Source: Bacteroidales bacterium (GTDB lineage Bacteria; Bacteroidota; Bacteroidia; Bacteroidales; Tenuifilaceae). Taken from it: 64,000 bases of DNA. This document shows, in pieces, positions 9,108 through 17,618 of the stretch (position 1 is its first letter; the number at the start of each line of letters is the position of its first letter). The translations under genes and the position numbers were made by a program. The stretch is from the NCBI GenBank assembly GCA_003818205.1, contig RPRQ01000017.1, forward strand, positions 1-64,000. Reading direction: 5' to 3'. Below the pieces are notes generated by a model, which had not been told where the DNA came from, did no database searches, and was given only the letters and a program-made list of their open reading frames with translations.

Positions 9108-10518
9108 TAGATTCAACCAATATTTTCTATCCATTAAAAATGTTATAAAAGAAATTTCAGATGCAATAAAGGGCACCGAGGTCGACTACACCTCGATAAG
9201 CCTTCGCAAGGCGTTAATACTACTCTCCATCCCAATGGTACTCGAAATGTCGATGGAATCGATATTTACCATTGTCGATATTTACTTTGTCTCTAAGCTA
9301 GGCTCTGATGCAACATCAATTGTAGGTCTTACAGAATCGTTGCTAACGCTAATCTATGCTTTTGGTATTGGCTTTGCTATATCGGCAACAGCTATCGTTT
9401 CGCGTAGAATTGGAGAAAAAGAACCCCGTAAAGCGGCCAATGCAGCATTTCAGGGAATACTTGTTGCTGGAGTTGTATCATTGCTAATATCAGCTATAGG
9501 GATTCTATTTAGCGACAGTTTACTTCGGGTAATGGGTGCAAGCGATGAGGCGATTACGAATCATGGTGGTTATACCAAGCTGATGCTTGGAGGAAATATG
9601 ACCATTATGTTTCTGTTCATCCTGAATGGAATATATCGTGGGGCGGGCGATGCGGCTATAGCGCTAAGGGTATTAATAATATCGAACTTGATAAACATAA
9701 TACTCGACCCAATGCTAATTTTTGGTATTGGTCCCTTCCCTGAGCTAGGGGTTACAGGTGCTGCAGTTGCTACAAATATTGGAAGAGGTATTGGAGTTAC
9801 CATTCAACTCTACACATTGTTTTCAGGTAGCAGCAGAATTCGATTGTTTTTGAAAGATTTAAAGCCCGATTTAAGTCAAATCGTATCCTATCTAAAACTT
9901 TCATCGGCAGGGATTTTTCAACTAATCATCGGAACAACGAGTTGGGTTGCTATGGTTCGAATAATTTCAGAATTCGGCAGCGTTGCGGTTGCGGGTTATA
10001 CAATTGGGATTAGGGTAATAATTTTTGCCATACTTCCTTCGTCGGGGCTAAGCAATGCGGCAGCAACCCTCGTAGGGCAAAATCTTGGGGCGGGTAAGCC
10101 AAAGCAAGCGGAACGTTCGGTATGGTCAACGGGAATTGCCAACTCGATTTTCTTGGGCATTATCGGGCTAGTTCTCGTTATTTGGCCTGAATCCGTAATA
10201 AGATTGTTGGTTCAACAAGCCGACGTTGTTGAGAAAAGCGTTGAATGCCTTAGGATTGTCAGCATTGGTTTTATTTCCTATGGGTTTGGAATGGTGCTAG
10301 TGAACTCATTAAACGGAGCAGGAGATACGCTAACCCCGATGTATATCAATATTTTCTGCTTTTGGCTTCTTGAGATTCCATTGGCATATCTACTTGCTAT
10401 TAAGTTTGGAATGCAGGAAAGAGGCGTTTACTACGCCATTGTAGTCGCTGAAACGACAATGACCTTAACCGCACTTCTGTTCTTTATAAGGGGAAAATGG
10501 AAGTTGAAGAAGGTGTGA
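9097..10518 (+). CDS. MATE family efflux transporter
   Basis: A 473-residue inner-membrane protein with about 12 hydrophobic helices in two related halves, typical of MATE (NorM/DinF-like) exporters that use a Na+ or H+ gradient to expel cationic drugs or metabolites. Family-like blocks include LRKALILLSIPMVLEM at the start of helix 1, GADAAT-like positions, and GAGKPKQAERSVW in the second half. A cytoplasmic extension of about 35 residues precedes helix 1. The start at 9097 overlaps the upstream small ORF. The substrate cannot be predicted. Confidence 0.9.
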   Translation: MRHNRFNQYFLSIKNVIKEISDAIKGTEVDYTSISLRKALILLSIPMVLEMSMESIFTIVDIYFVSKLGSDATSIVGLTESLLTLIYAFGIGFAISATAIVSRRIGEKEPRKAANAAFQGILVAGVVSLLISAIGILFSDSLLRVMGASDEAITNHGGYTKLMLGGNMTIMFLFILNGIYRGAGDAAIALRVLIISNLINIILDPMLIFGIGPFPELGVTGAAVATNIGRGIGVTIQLYTLFSGSSRIRLFLKDLKPDLSQIVSYLKLSSAGIFQLIIGTTSWVAMVRIISEFGSVAVAGYTIGIRVIIFAILPSSGLSNAAATLVGQNLGAGKPKQAERSVWSTGIANSIFLGIIGLVLVIWPESVIRLLVQQADVVEKSVECLRIVSIGFISYGFGMVLVNSLNGAGDTLTPMYINIFCFWLLEIPLAYLLAIKFGMQERGVYYAIVVAETTMTLTALLFFIRGKWKLKKV

Positions 10519-10528
10519 TAAAAACATA

Positions 10529-10590
10529 AACGCAAAGTCACAAAGTCGCAAAAAAGTAATTCAAACTTTGCGGCTTTGTGCCTTAGCGTT
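10529..10590. terminator. Repeat hairpin between convergent genes, likely bidirectional terminator
   Basis: Imperfect inverted repeat: arms 10529-10552 (aacgcaaagtcacaaagtcg) and 10567-10590 (ctttgtgccttagcgtt). It lies exactly between the ends of the MATE gene and pyrF, which converge. It belongs to a GCAAAG-type intergenic repeat that also occurs at 23.9-24.0 kb. Confidence 0.55.
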
Positions 10591-10593
10591 AAG

Positions 10594-11421
10594 TTAAAAT
10601 CCTGCGGTAACTAAAATCTGCTCCATCTCCTTCTGGAGCTGCATAGCCTTTTGTTTTGCAGCATCGGCAAAGCGCTCAGTGCTGTCGGCATAGATAATGC
10701 CCCGTGAAGAGTTCACCAAAAGCCCACATTTACTATTTAACCCATATTTGGCAACCTCTTTAAGGCTACCGCCTTGCTCGCCAACACCAGGGACTAGAAG
10801 AAAATGCTCGGGGGCAACTTTACGTATATCGCTAAATAACTCCGCACGAGTAGCTCCAACAACATACATGGTGTTATCGGGGTTTCCCCACTTGGATGAC
10901 TTTTCTATCACCTCTTCAAATAATTTCTTACCAGAGGTACTCTCAATCATCTGAAAATCGGAGAAGCTATCGTTCGAGGTTAGGGCAAGAAGAATAACCC
11001 ATTTATTGGCGTACTCAAGGAATGGAGCCACCGAATCCTTGCCCATGTATGGTGAAATGGTTATGGAGTCGCAATCGAGGGTTTGAAAGAATGTACGGGC
11101 GTACATCTTTGCAGTGCTAGTAATATCGCCCCGTTTGGCATCGGCAATAAGAAATAATTCGGGGTATTTACTACGTATATACTTCAAGGTTTTTGAAAGG
11201 CTGTTCCAGCCAGCTGCTCCATGTACCTCATAGAAAGCTAAATTCGGTTTTACGGCAACTACATGATCGGCTGTGGCATCGATAATCGCCTTATTGAACT
11301 CAAAAATAGGATCATCGCAGGCAAGGATATGCTGTGGAATCTTCGATAAATCGGTATCAAGCCCAATACAAAGGAAACTCTCCTTAATCTTAATCTGTTC
11401 GAATAGCTGATCAGCGGTCAT
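10594..11421 (-). CDS. pyrF: Orotidine 5'-phosphate decarboxylase
   Basis: Converts OMP to UMP, the last step of de novo pyrimidine synthesis, in the cytoplasm. At 275 residues it is the longer form (PyrF subfamily 2) common in Bacteroidota. The catalytic DxKRGDI signature appears as [12 protein letters not shown], the N-terminal [14 protein letters not shown] holds the first active-site Asp, and VPGVGEQGG and [11 protein letters not shown] form the phosphate-binding end. It is the last gene of a purM-prfA-pyrF run on the minus strand, although about 470 bases of repeats separate it from prfA. The call is secure. Confidence 0.96.
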   Translation of the reverse strand: MTADQLFEQIKIKESFLCIGLDTDLSKIPQHILACDDPIFEFNKAIIDATADHVVAVKPNLAFYEVHGAAGWNSLSKTLKYIRSKYPELFLIADAKRGDITSTAKMYARTFFQTLDCDSITISPYMGKDSVAPFLEYANKWVILLALTSNDSFSDFQMIESTSGKKLFEEVIEKSSKWGNPDNTMYVVGATRAELFSDIRKVAPEHFLLVPGVGEQGGSLKEVAKYGLNSKCGLLVNSSRGIIYADSTERFADAAKQKAMQLQKEMEQILVTAGF

Positions 11422-11479
11422 GTTAATATGATTGATGCAAAACTTTAATTAATATCTACCTAAAAAAGTCATTATTAAC

Positions 11480-11640
11480 CGAGAAAAAAACTAAATTCAA
11501 TAGGTCGCAGCGATGCTGCTTCTGGCTAAAATATAATCATCTATTCTACAAATAGTTCGCAGCCATGCTGCTTTTTAAAAGTCGCATAGCGACGACCTAT
11601 TTGTAGCAATCTTAACTAAAACGAAATCCAAGCCCCATTG
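11480..11640. repeat. Intergenic repeat with direct and inverted copies
   Basis: Two near-identical direct copies of an AATAG(g/t)TCGCAGC(g/c)ATGCTGCTT unit (about 11500-11522 and 11546-11570) followed by an inverted partner (GTCGCATAGCGACGACCTATTTG, about 11580-11602). No gene is supported. It is probably a mobile or structural intergenic repeat. Confidence 0.6.
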
Positions 11641-11747
11641 GGGGGGTGACCTATACATTGAATTAGTAATATCAAGTATTTCATGAATTCTATAATATTT
11701 TAGTCGGTCAGTAGTGAAAAAAAGTAATGATTTAGAACCAAAGAATT

Positions 11748-11835
11748 ATTGGAATGATGGAATAATGGGTTCAACAAACCACCCTCTTCCGTGTATGCCC
11801 TGCCTACAGGCAGGCAATATTCCATCATTCCATAT
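11748..11835. repeat. Composite palindromic repeat, third copy
   Basis: Outer arms TGGAATGATGGAAT (about 11750-11764) and ATTCCATCATTCCA (about 11819-11832) enclose the GC-rich palindrome at 11797-11816 (CCTGCCTACAGGCAGG). It has the same layout as the copy near 5.4 kb, which shows the outer and inner palindromes belong to one element. Confidence 0.75.
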
Positions 11836-11887
11836 TGTATATTGCATGTAAAAGAAACGCTCGGTTGTAACACTTACACAAAAAAAC

Positions 11888-12976
11888 CTACTCTTGGCTT
11901 GCTGCCTTCAACCTCTCGGCATTCTCAGCAAGCTGTAGTTTGTCAATAATCTCCTGAATATCACCATCAATAATAGCAGATAAATTATAGAGAGTTAGGT
12001 TGATTCGATGATCGGTAACCCTGCCCTGCTGATAGTTATAGGTGCGAATTTTAGCCGAACGATCACCCGTTGAAACCATCGTTTTACGCTTTAACGAAAT
12101 TTCATCAATATATTTTTGATATTCAAGATTATACAGTCTTGTCCTTAGCTCTGCTAGGGCCTTATCGTAGTTTTTCAGCTGAGATTTTTGATCCTGACAC
12201 TGAACAACGATACCGCTAGGAATATGGGTTAATCGAATTGCCGAGTAGGTTGTATTAACGCTCTGCCCTCCAGGCCCCGATGCGCAGAAAGTATCCTTCC
12301 GGATATCCTCGGTTCTCAGGTCAATATCAAACTCCTCTGCTTCAGGAAGAACGGCTACTGTTGCCGCAGATGTGTGAACACGACCTTGGGTTTCGGTTTG
12401 AGGTACACGCTGTACCCGATGAACACCCGATTCATATTTCAGTATTCCATAAACACCCTTTCCGGTAACGCTTAAAACAATCTCTTTGTACCCACCCGAA
12501 GAACCTTCGGAAATACTCGACACCTCGTATTTCCAACCTTTTGCTTCGATATACTTGATGTACATTCTATATAGATCTCCAGCAAATATACTCGCCTCAT
12601 CGCCACCTGTTCCTGCTCGAATTTCAAGGACCGCATTCTTATTGTCCTGTGGATCGGCAGGGAGTAATAAAACTTTTATCTCCTCTTCGAGATTGGCTTG
12701 CTGCTGAGTTAAAGTTTCAAGTTCCATCTTGGCCATCTCACGCATCTCCTCATCCTTTTCGTTCTGTAAGATTTCTCTCGATGATTCAATATTACTAAGA
12801 ATATTTTTGAAAGTATCGTATGCTTCAACTAATGGCTCAAGCTCACGGTATTCCTTATTAAGGCTTACATAACGTTTCATGTCACCAATCACAGCGGGGT
12901 CGGTAATCTGCTGTCCAATCTCCTCGAATTTATGCCTTAAACCCTCTAACTTTCTTAAAATTGAATTTTCTTCCAT
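11888..12976 (-). CDS. prfA: Peptide chain release factor 1
   Basis: RF1 recognises UAA and UAG and triggers peptide release on the ribosome. The 362-residue protein has the GGQ catalytic motif (GPGGQSVN, about residue 238) and the PxT stop-codon tripeptide as PQT in [15 protein letters not shown], which separates RF1 from RF2 (SPF). The helical N-terminal domain covers about residues 1-110. It lies 64 bases downstream of purM on the same strand and is followed by pyrF, a gene order also found in other Bacteroidota. A -7-like box lies just upstream. The call is secure. Confidence 0.97.
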   Translation of the reverse strand: MEENSILRKLEGLRHKFEEIGQQITDPAVIGDMKRYVSLNKEYRELEPLVEAYDTFKNILSNIESSREILQNEKDEEMREMAKMELETLTQQQANLEEEIKVLLLPADPQDNKNAVLEIRAGTGGDEASIFAGDLYRMYIKYIEAKGWKYEVSSISEGSSGGYKEIVLSVTGKGVYGILKYESGVHRVQRVPQTETQGRVHTSAATVAVLPEAEEFDIDLRTEDIRKDTFCASGPGGQSVNTTYSAIRLTHIPSGIVVQCQDQKSQLKNYDKALAELRTRLYNLEYQKYIDEISLKRKTMVSTGDRSAKIRTYNYQQGRVTDHRINLTLYNLSAIIDGDIQEIIDKLQLAENAERLKAASQE

Positions 12977-12997
12977 GACATTTTATAAAATTGCGTG

Positions 12998-13005
12998 CAA
13001 AGGTA
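12998..13005 (-). promoter_or_regulatory. -7 box upstream of prfA
   Basis: Read on the minus strand, TACCTTTG matches the Bacteroidota -7 consensus TAnnTTTG and lies 22 bases before the prfA start codon. No good -33 TTTG is seen at the right spacing, so it may only supplement read-through from purM. Confidence 0.35.
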
Positions 13006-13040
13006 GCTATATTTTTTAAAAAGGGTTTTCTTAAACTTCA

Positions 13041-14210
13041 CTAGTAGATAAACTCTCCGAATTGGCTTTTAATAGTCAACTTCTGACCATGATGATTGGA
13101 GCAGTACCCAACCACTTGCGCATCAACACCAAACTCCTTCGATAGAGCAATAATATCATCTGCAAACTCTGGATATACATAGATTTCAAATCTATGCCCC
13201 ATGTTAAAAACCTTGTACATCTCCTGCCATCCAGTTCCTGATGTTTCCTGAATAATTCTAAATAGCGGGGGTACAGGGAATAGATTATCCTTTACAACGT
13301 GCATGTTATGCACAAAGTGCATCACCTTGGTTTGAGCACCCCCTGAGCAATGTACCAGTCCATGGATAACCGGGTGATAGTGCTCAAGCACCTCCCTGAT
13401 TATTGGGGCATAGGTTCTTGTAGGTGAAAGCACCATTTTGCCAGCAGTCATCCCAATCTCATCTATCTGATCGGTCAATCGGTATTTCCCTGAATATACC
13501 AAATCATGAGGCACATTGGGGTCATAGCTTTCGGGATATTTTTGTGCTAAATAGTTGTCGAAAACATCATGCCTAGCAGATGTTAATCCATTGCTTCCCA
13601 TTCCGCTATTGTACTCTTTCTCGTATTTTGCTTGTCCATAGGAACTGAGACCAATAATTACATCGCCATCATGAATATTCCCGTTGGATATAATTTTGGA
13701 GCGCTGCGCCCTTGCCGTTACGGTTGAATCAACGATAATGGTTCGAACCAAATCGCCGACATCGGCGGTTTCGCCACCCGTAAGGGTTATTCCAACGCCC
13801 ATATCGCGTAGCTGCTGACATAGCTCCTCTGTTCCGTTAACCACTGCCGATATAACCTCTCCAGAAATCAGGTTCTTGTTCCTACCAATGGTTGATGAGA
13901 GTAAAATATTATTGGTAATCCCTACGCAAAGCAGGTCATCGAGGTTCATAACAATTGCATCCTGCGCAATTCCTTTCCAAACCGACATATCGCCCGTTTC
14001 TTTCCAGTACATGTAGGCTAAAGAGGATTTTGTCCCAGCACCATCGGCATGCATAACGGTGCAGTAATCGCTGTCGCCAGTAAGAATATCGGGGACCACT
14101 TTACAAAAAGCTTTTGGGAATAAGCCTTTGTCAAGGTCTTTTATTGCGCTGTGAACATCTTCCTTTGAGGCGGAAACGCCACGCTGGGTATAACGGGATG
14201 TATTTGTCAT
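13041..14210 (-). CDS. purM: Phosphoribosylformylglycinamidine cyclo-ligase (AIR synthetase)
   Basis: Closes the imidazole ring of FGAM to give AIR in de novo purine synthesis, using ATP. The 389-residue protein shows the PurM/AIRS fold: the N-terminal YTQRGVSASKEDV, the ATP/metal segment with MHADGAGTKSS, the QDAIVMNLDDLLCVG block and the glycine-rich ITLTGGETADVGD. The length and divergent sequence fit the Bacteroidota form of PurM. It heads the minus-strand run purM-prfA-pyrF. A TATTTTTG box (14231-14238) lies 20 bases upstream and could be its -7 element. The call is secure. Confidence 0.93.
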   Translation of the reverse strand: MTNTSRYTQRGVSASKEDVHSAIKDLDKGLFPKAFCKVVPDILTGDSDYCTVMHADGAGTKSSLAYMYWKETGDMSVWKGIAQDAIVMNLDDLLCVGITNNILLSSTIGRNKNLISGEVISAVVNGTEELCQQLRDMGVGITLTGGETADVGDLVRTIIVDSTVTARAQRSKIISNGNIHDGDVIIGLSSYGQAKYEKEYNSGMGSNGLTSARHDVFDNYLAQKYPESYDPNVPHDLVYSGKYRLTDQIDEIGMTAGKMVLSPTRTYAPIIREVLEHYHPVIHGLVHCSGGAQTKVMHFVHNMHVVKDNLFPVPPLFRIIQETSGTGWQEMYKVFNMGHRFEIYVYPEFADDIIALSKEFGVDAQVVGYCSNHHGQKLTIKSQFGEFIY

Positions 14211-14406
14211 CTTTACTCTTTAAAATCATGCAAAAATATAAAAAACTCAAGTATATATCTGATGTAAATATTGTATTTAACTTCTTTGTACCTATAATTA
14301 ACTTTGATCTTTCAATTAATAATTCTTTGCCAACCAGTCAAATTACGATATCAGTAAATATTCTTATTTTCAAATTGATTCATTGACATATTGTCAAATT
14401 AACACC

Positions 14407-14748
14407 TCACTCTATCTTAAACATATCCTTTTTCGACTCGTTCTTCAGCCCTGCCTGCTCAGGCGCATCAACAAGGCAAATTTTGATGTTTGAAAGTTTC
14501 TCATCATCAACAAAAATCAATAAAAAATTTGCCTCCTTTTTATTAACAACCTGCATCCAGTAGCCCACTTTGGTGACGTCCTTGGCCTCATATACAAAAA
14601 ACACCAAAAGGTCAGCATCCTCAGGCTTATCCACAGCATATACCTTAACCTGCGCCGAGTCGATTGTGCTTACCTCATAGTATCTCTGTGCCCAACTGCT
14701 GAATGTCAGCGAAATAAACAGAAAAAGGAGAAAACAAAAGCGATGCAT
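14407..14748 (-). CDS. Small exported protein of unknown function (DUF6150-like)
   Basis: 113 residues with a clear signal peptide (MHRFCFLLFLFISLTFSSWAQ). The mature part has repeating short strands: a valine-rich VKVYAVDKPEDADLLVFFVYEA and a similar ANFLLIFVDDEKLSNIKICLVD, ending in a basic/acidic tail. This alternation of A-D-L-hydrophobic strands resembles a family of small Bacteroidota periplasmic proteins I know as DUF6150, but the match is from memory and tentative. It is encoded 69 bases downstream of the PorE-like gene on the same strand and may be co-transcribed. Confidence 0.55.
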   Translation of the reverse strand: MHRFCFLLFLFISLTFSSWAQRYYEVSTIDSAQVKVYAVDKPEDADLLVFFVYEAKDVTKVGYWMQVVNKKEANFLLIFVDDEKLSNIKICLVDAPEQAGLKNESKKDMFKIE

Positions 14749-14817
14749 CTTAAAGTTCTCTGTTTGGTATATAAAAAAGGAGCTCGAAAGCTCCTTTTAG
14801 TCGTTATGTATAAATGG

Positions 14818-16803
14818 TTACTCCTTCCCAGAAACCTTATAATCGGTACGTAAAACCTTGAATTCGGTTCTTCGGGAGATTTGATAAACAATCTCCTTCT
14901 TATCATTATCGAGGGCATCGATAACCTTCTGATCAAGGGTTGCGCCCATCACCATGAATGAATATTGAGCGTTGAGCTGTGCATCGGCTACCTTGGGCTG
15001 CGATTGCGCATAACCCTTAGCTTTTAACCTATCGGTGGCAATACCCTTTTCGATTAGATAGTTTACTACCGACTGTGCACGCTTTTGGGATAATTCGTAG
15101 TTGTACTCCAGCGAACCACGGCTATCGGTATGCGAACCTAGCTCAATGGTAATATTGGGGTTATCGTTAAGAATTTCAACGAGCCTATCCAGCGCAGCCA
15201 TCGATTCGGGTCTAAGCTCCCAACGATCGTAATCGTAAAAGATATTCGGAAGTTCAATGGGTTTTTCGGTTGATGTAAGCGCAATGGTTGCGGTAAAGTC
15301 CTTACTTTGGTTAATGCCTCGGGTTGTCTCCTTGCTCTTATTATTCAAATACCCTTTTTTTGATGCGATTACAACATAATCGGTATTGGGGTTAAGCATA
15401 AACTTGAACCCGCCATCGGTAGATGTTTCGGCGGTTGTAATCAGACCATCGCTACCCACCAGCTTAACGGTTGATTGTGCAATGGGTTTGCTCGTCTTCT
15501 CATCATTCACCTGACCGATCATGTTCATGATAATTGGGGGGAGATAGAAGAAGTAAATATCATCGGCACCTCTGCCTCCGGCTCTACGCGATGAAAAATA
15601 GCCCGATTCGCGCTCCTTCTCGAACACTATTCCAAAATCATCGGATGGTGAATTTACAGGGAATCTCATGTTTTCAACATTCCACCCATTCTTATCGTTG
15701 GGCTTCGCCCTGAAAATATCTAATCCTCCAATTCCGGGCTGTCCATCGGATGAGAAATAAAGCGTACCATCGGAATGGATAAATGGAAACATATCGTTAC
15801 CCGATGTATTAATATCGCCACCAGCATTAATGGGTTCGCCCCAATTATCGGTTGTTGAGGTTCGGGTTACCTTCCAAATATCGATACCACCAAAACCATT
15901 GGGTATATTACTTGCGAAGTATAGCGTCAATCCATCAGCCGATAAGGATGGATGGGCAACAATCATACTATCGGTTGTAACCTTGATTACCTCAGGTGCA
16001 AGCCATCCACCCTCGCTCTTCTTTGATGAAAGAATTTCACAACCAAGTTTTTCACGCTTACTCACCCTGCAACGGGTAAAGAACAGCGTATTGAAATCGG
16101 AACTGAATGAACAAGTTCCTTCATCAAATGAAGTATTAATGCTTTCGTCGATGGGCTTAGGCTGACTCCAAACCCCTTTTAGATCACGTTCGGTATAGAA
16201 AATATCCGAGAAAAGTTCGCCTGTTGCTGATGATACTTTACCTCCTGTTGCTCCTGTTCTGGAAGATGTGAAAAATAGAGAGCTATAATCATCGGATCCG
16301 TAAACAGGGCTATATTCGCTCTGCTTAGTATTAACGCTTCTTACATTGGTTAGCTCATACCCCGATGGGGTTGCAATCCACTGCTTTGCAAGTTCGCACG
16401 AACGAATACCCACATCGGCTAGCTTATCATTGGGAACAAGCAGTTTGTACTTTTGATAGTTTTCAAGGGCTTCATCATACTTTTCAGCCATCTTAAGCAT
16501 TTCGGCATAGTAGTAATACGCTTTCGGATCGGCGCAGTTTCTAAGAATTGCCTTTTGATACCAAAGCTCCGCCTGGCGGGCATTCCCGATTAACCGATAG
16601 CAGGTAGCTATTTTATTCAAATACTTTGCCAGTTCAACTTTATCCTGTTGGATTTTCTCGAGCTCGTTTTTATAAATATCGATAGCATCGAAATAGGCTC
16701 CCGCTTTAAAGAGGGCATCAGCACGCTGAAGTTTTGCATTTTGTCCTTGAACAAAAGCAAATCCAGCAAAAATGATTAGGATACTTAAAATGTATTTTTT
16801 CAT
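14818..16803 (-). CDS. PorE-like OmpA-family protein: TPR, PD40 propeller, CRD, OmpA
   Basis: A 661-residue exported protein. After the signal peptide (MKKYILSILIIFAGFAFVQGQ) come TPR helices (about 25-140), a PD40/WD40-type propeller with repeated LYFSSD/LFFTSSR strands (about 160-430), a carboxypeptidase-regulatory-like beta domain (about 445-535) and a C-terminal OmpA peptidoglycan-binding domain (NITIELGSHTDSRG). This is the domain order of PorE, a type IX secretion cell-envelope component, but a lipobox Cys is absent. The 5'-most ATG (16896) would bury the signal peptide, so the ATG at 16803 is chosen. No other T9SS gene is in the window. Confidence 0.85.
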   Translation of the reverse strand: MKKYILSILIIFAGFAFVQGQNAKLQRADALFKAGAYFDAIDIYKNELEKIQQDKVELAKYLNKIATCYRLIGNARQAELWYQKAILRNCADPKAYYYYAEMLKMAEKYDEALENYQKYKLLVPNDKLADVGIRSCELAKQWIATPSGYELTNVRSVNTKQSEYSPVYGSDDYSSLFFTSSRTGATGGKVSSATGELFSDIFYTERDLKGVWSQPKPIDESINTSFDEGTCSFSSDFNTLFFTRCRVSKREKLGCEILSSKKSEGGWLAPEVIKVTTDSMIVAHPSLSADGLTLYFASNIPNGFGGIDIWKVTRTSTTDNWGEPINAGGDINTSGNDMFPFIHSDGTLYFSSDGQPGIGGLDIFRAKPNDKNGWNVENMRFPVNSPSDDFGIVFEKERESGYFSSRRAGGRGADDIYFFYLPPIIMNMIGQVNDEKTSKPIAQSTVKLVGSDGLITTAETSTDGGFKFMLNPNTDYVVIASKKGYLNNKSKETTRGINQSKDFTATIALTSTEKPIELPNIFYDYDRWELRPESMAALDRLVEILNDNPNITIELGSHTDSRGSLEYNYELSQKRAQSVVNYLIEKGIATDRLKAKGYAQSQPKVADAQLNAQYSFMVMGATLDQKVIDALDNDKKEIVYQISRRTEFKVLRTDYKVSGKE

Positions 16804-16961
16804 TGCCAAAACTTTAGAATGGCTATTGGTTTGATTACTTTTTAACGGTGCAAACAATTTATTATTGTTATACACAAACAGTGTAAAAGTAAGCAATATT
16901 TCGAAAATATAAAATGAATTAAAAAGAGACCGTTTCGTCAGCTGCTCCTTGGTCTTTCCTT

Positions 16962-17459
16962 TCAGTTAGTTCCAACTCGTGTACTTCTACGTTCTAATAA
17001 TATTGTATCCCTCCAAACATTATTCATTTTTCCAATTTTTTCTCTGTAGCCAACCTTTCTAAAACCAAGTTCTTGGTGAATCCTTAAACTCGTCACATTT
17101 TCTGGAAATATTCCTGCTTGTAGAGTCCATAAATTGGCTTCTTCGCTTTCATCAATTAATTTGTCAAGCAGTTTTATTCCTATTTTCTGTCCACGATGTT
17201 TGTCTGAAACGTACACGCTCACTTCTGCAACCCCTGCATATACGGATCGACTAGAAACTGGTGATAAAGCCGCCCAACCAATAATCTCACTTTCAACTTC
17301 GGCTACAATTCGACATGTTTTTAAATGTCCTTTGTCCCATTTCTCCCAAGTTGGAATGTCTTTCTCAAAAGTTGCATTACCCGTTTCAATTCCTTGTTTA
17401 TAAATATCTGCAACACTTGCCCAGTGATCAGCAATCATCGGTTTTATCAATACTTCCAT
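16962..17459 (-). CDS. GNAT acetyltransferase, phosphinothricin N-acetyltransferase-like
   Basis: A 165-residue GCN5-type N-acetyltransferase that transfers acetyl from acetyl-CoA to an amine. The acetyl-CoA pyrophosphate loop is seen in VYVSDKHRGQKIGIKLLDKL. The TFE-containing N-terminus (GNATFEKDIPTWEKW) and the C-terminal ENVTSLRIHQELGFRKVGY are typical of the PAT/bar-like branch, which acts on phosphinothricin, methionine sulfoximine or similar amino acids. The longest ORF starts at 17546, but the ATG at 17459 gives the usual N-terminus (MEVLIKPM) and is preferred. The substrate is not certain. Confidence 0.85.
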   Translation of the reverse strand: MEVLIKPMIADHWASVADIYKQGIETGNATFEKDIPTWEKWDKGHLKTCRIVAEVESEIIGWAALSPVSSRSVYAGVAEVSVYVSDKHRGQKIGIKLLDKLIDESEEANLWTLQAGIFPENVTSLRIHQELGFRKVGYREKIGKMNNVWRDTILLERRSTRVGTN

Positions 17460-17618
17460 TTGTTTTTTGATTATTTTATAGGTTTTAGATGACATTGCCT
17501 TTAATATGCCTGCTACTGAAAAAAAATTAAGGTTAACCAAAAACACAAAGAACGAAGCAATTAAAAAAACCTTGTGTTTTTGGTTGAATCATCTTTAAGA
17601 AAGTCTTGATTTTACTGT

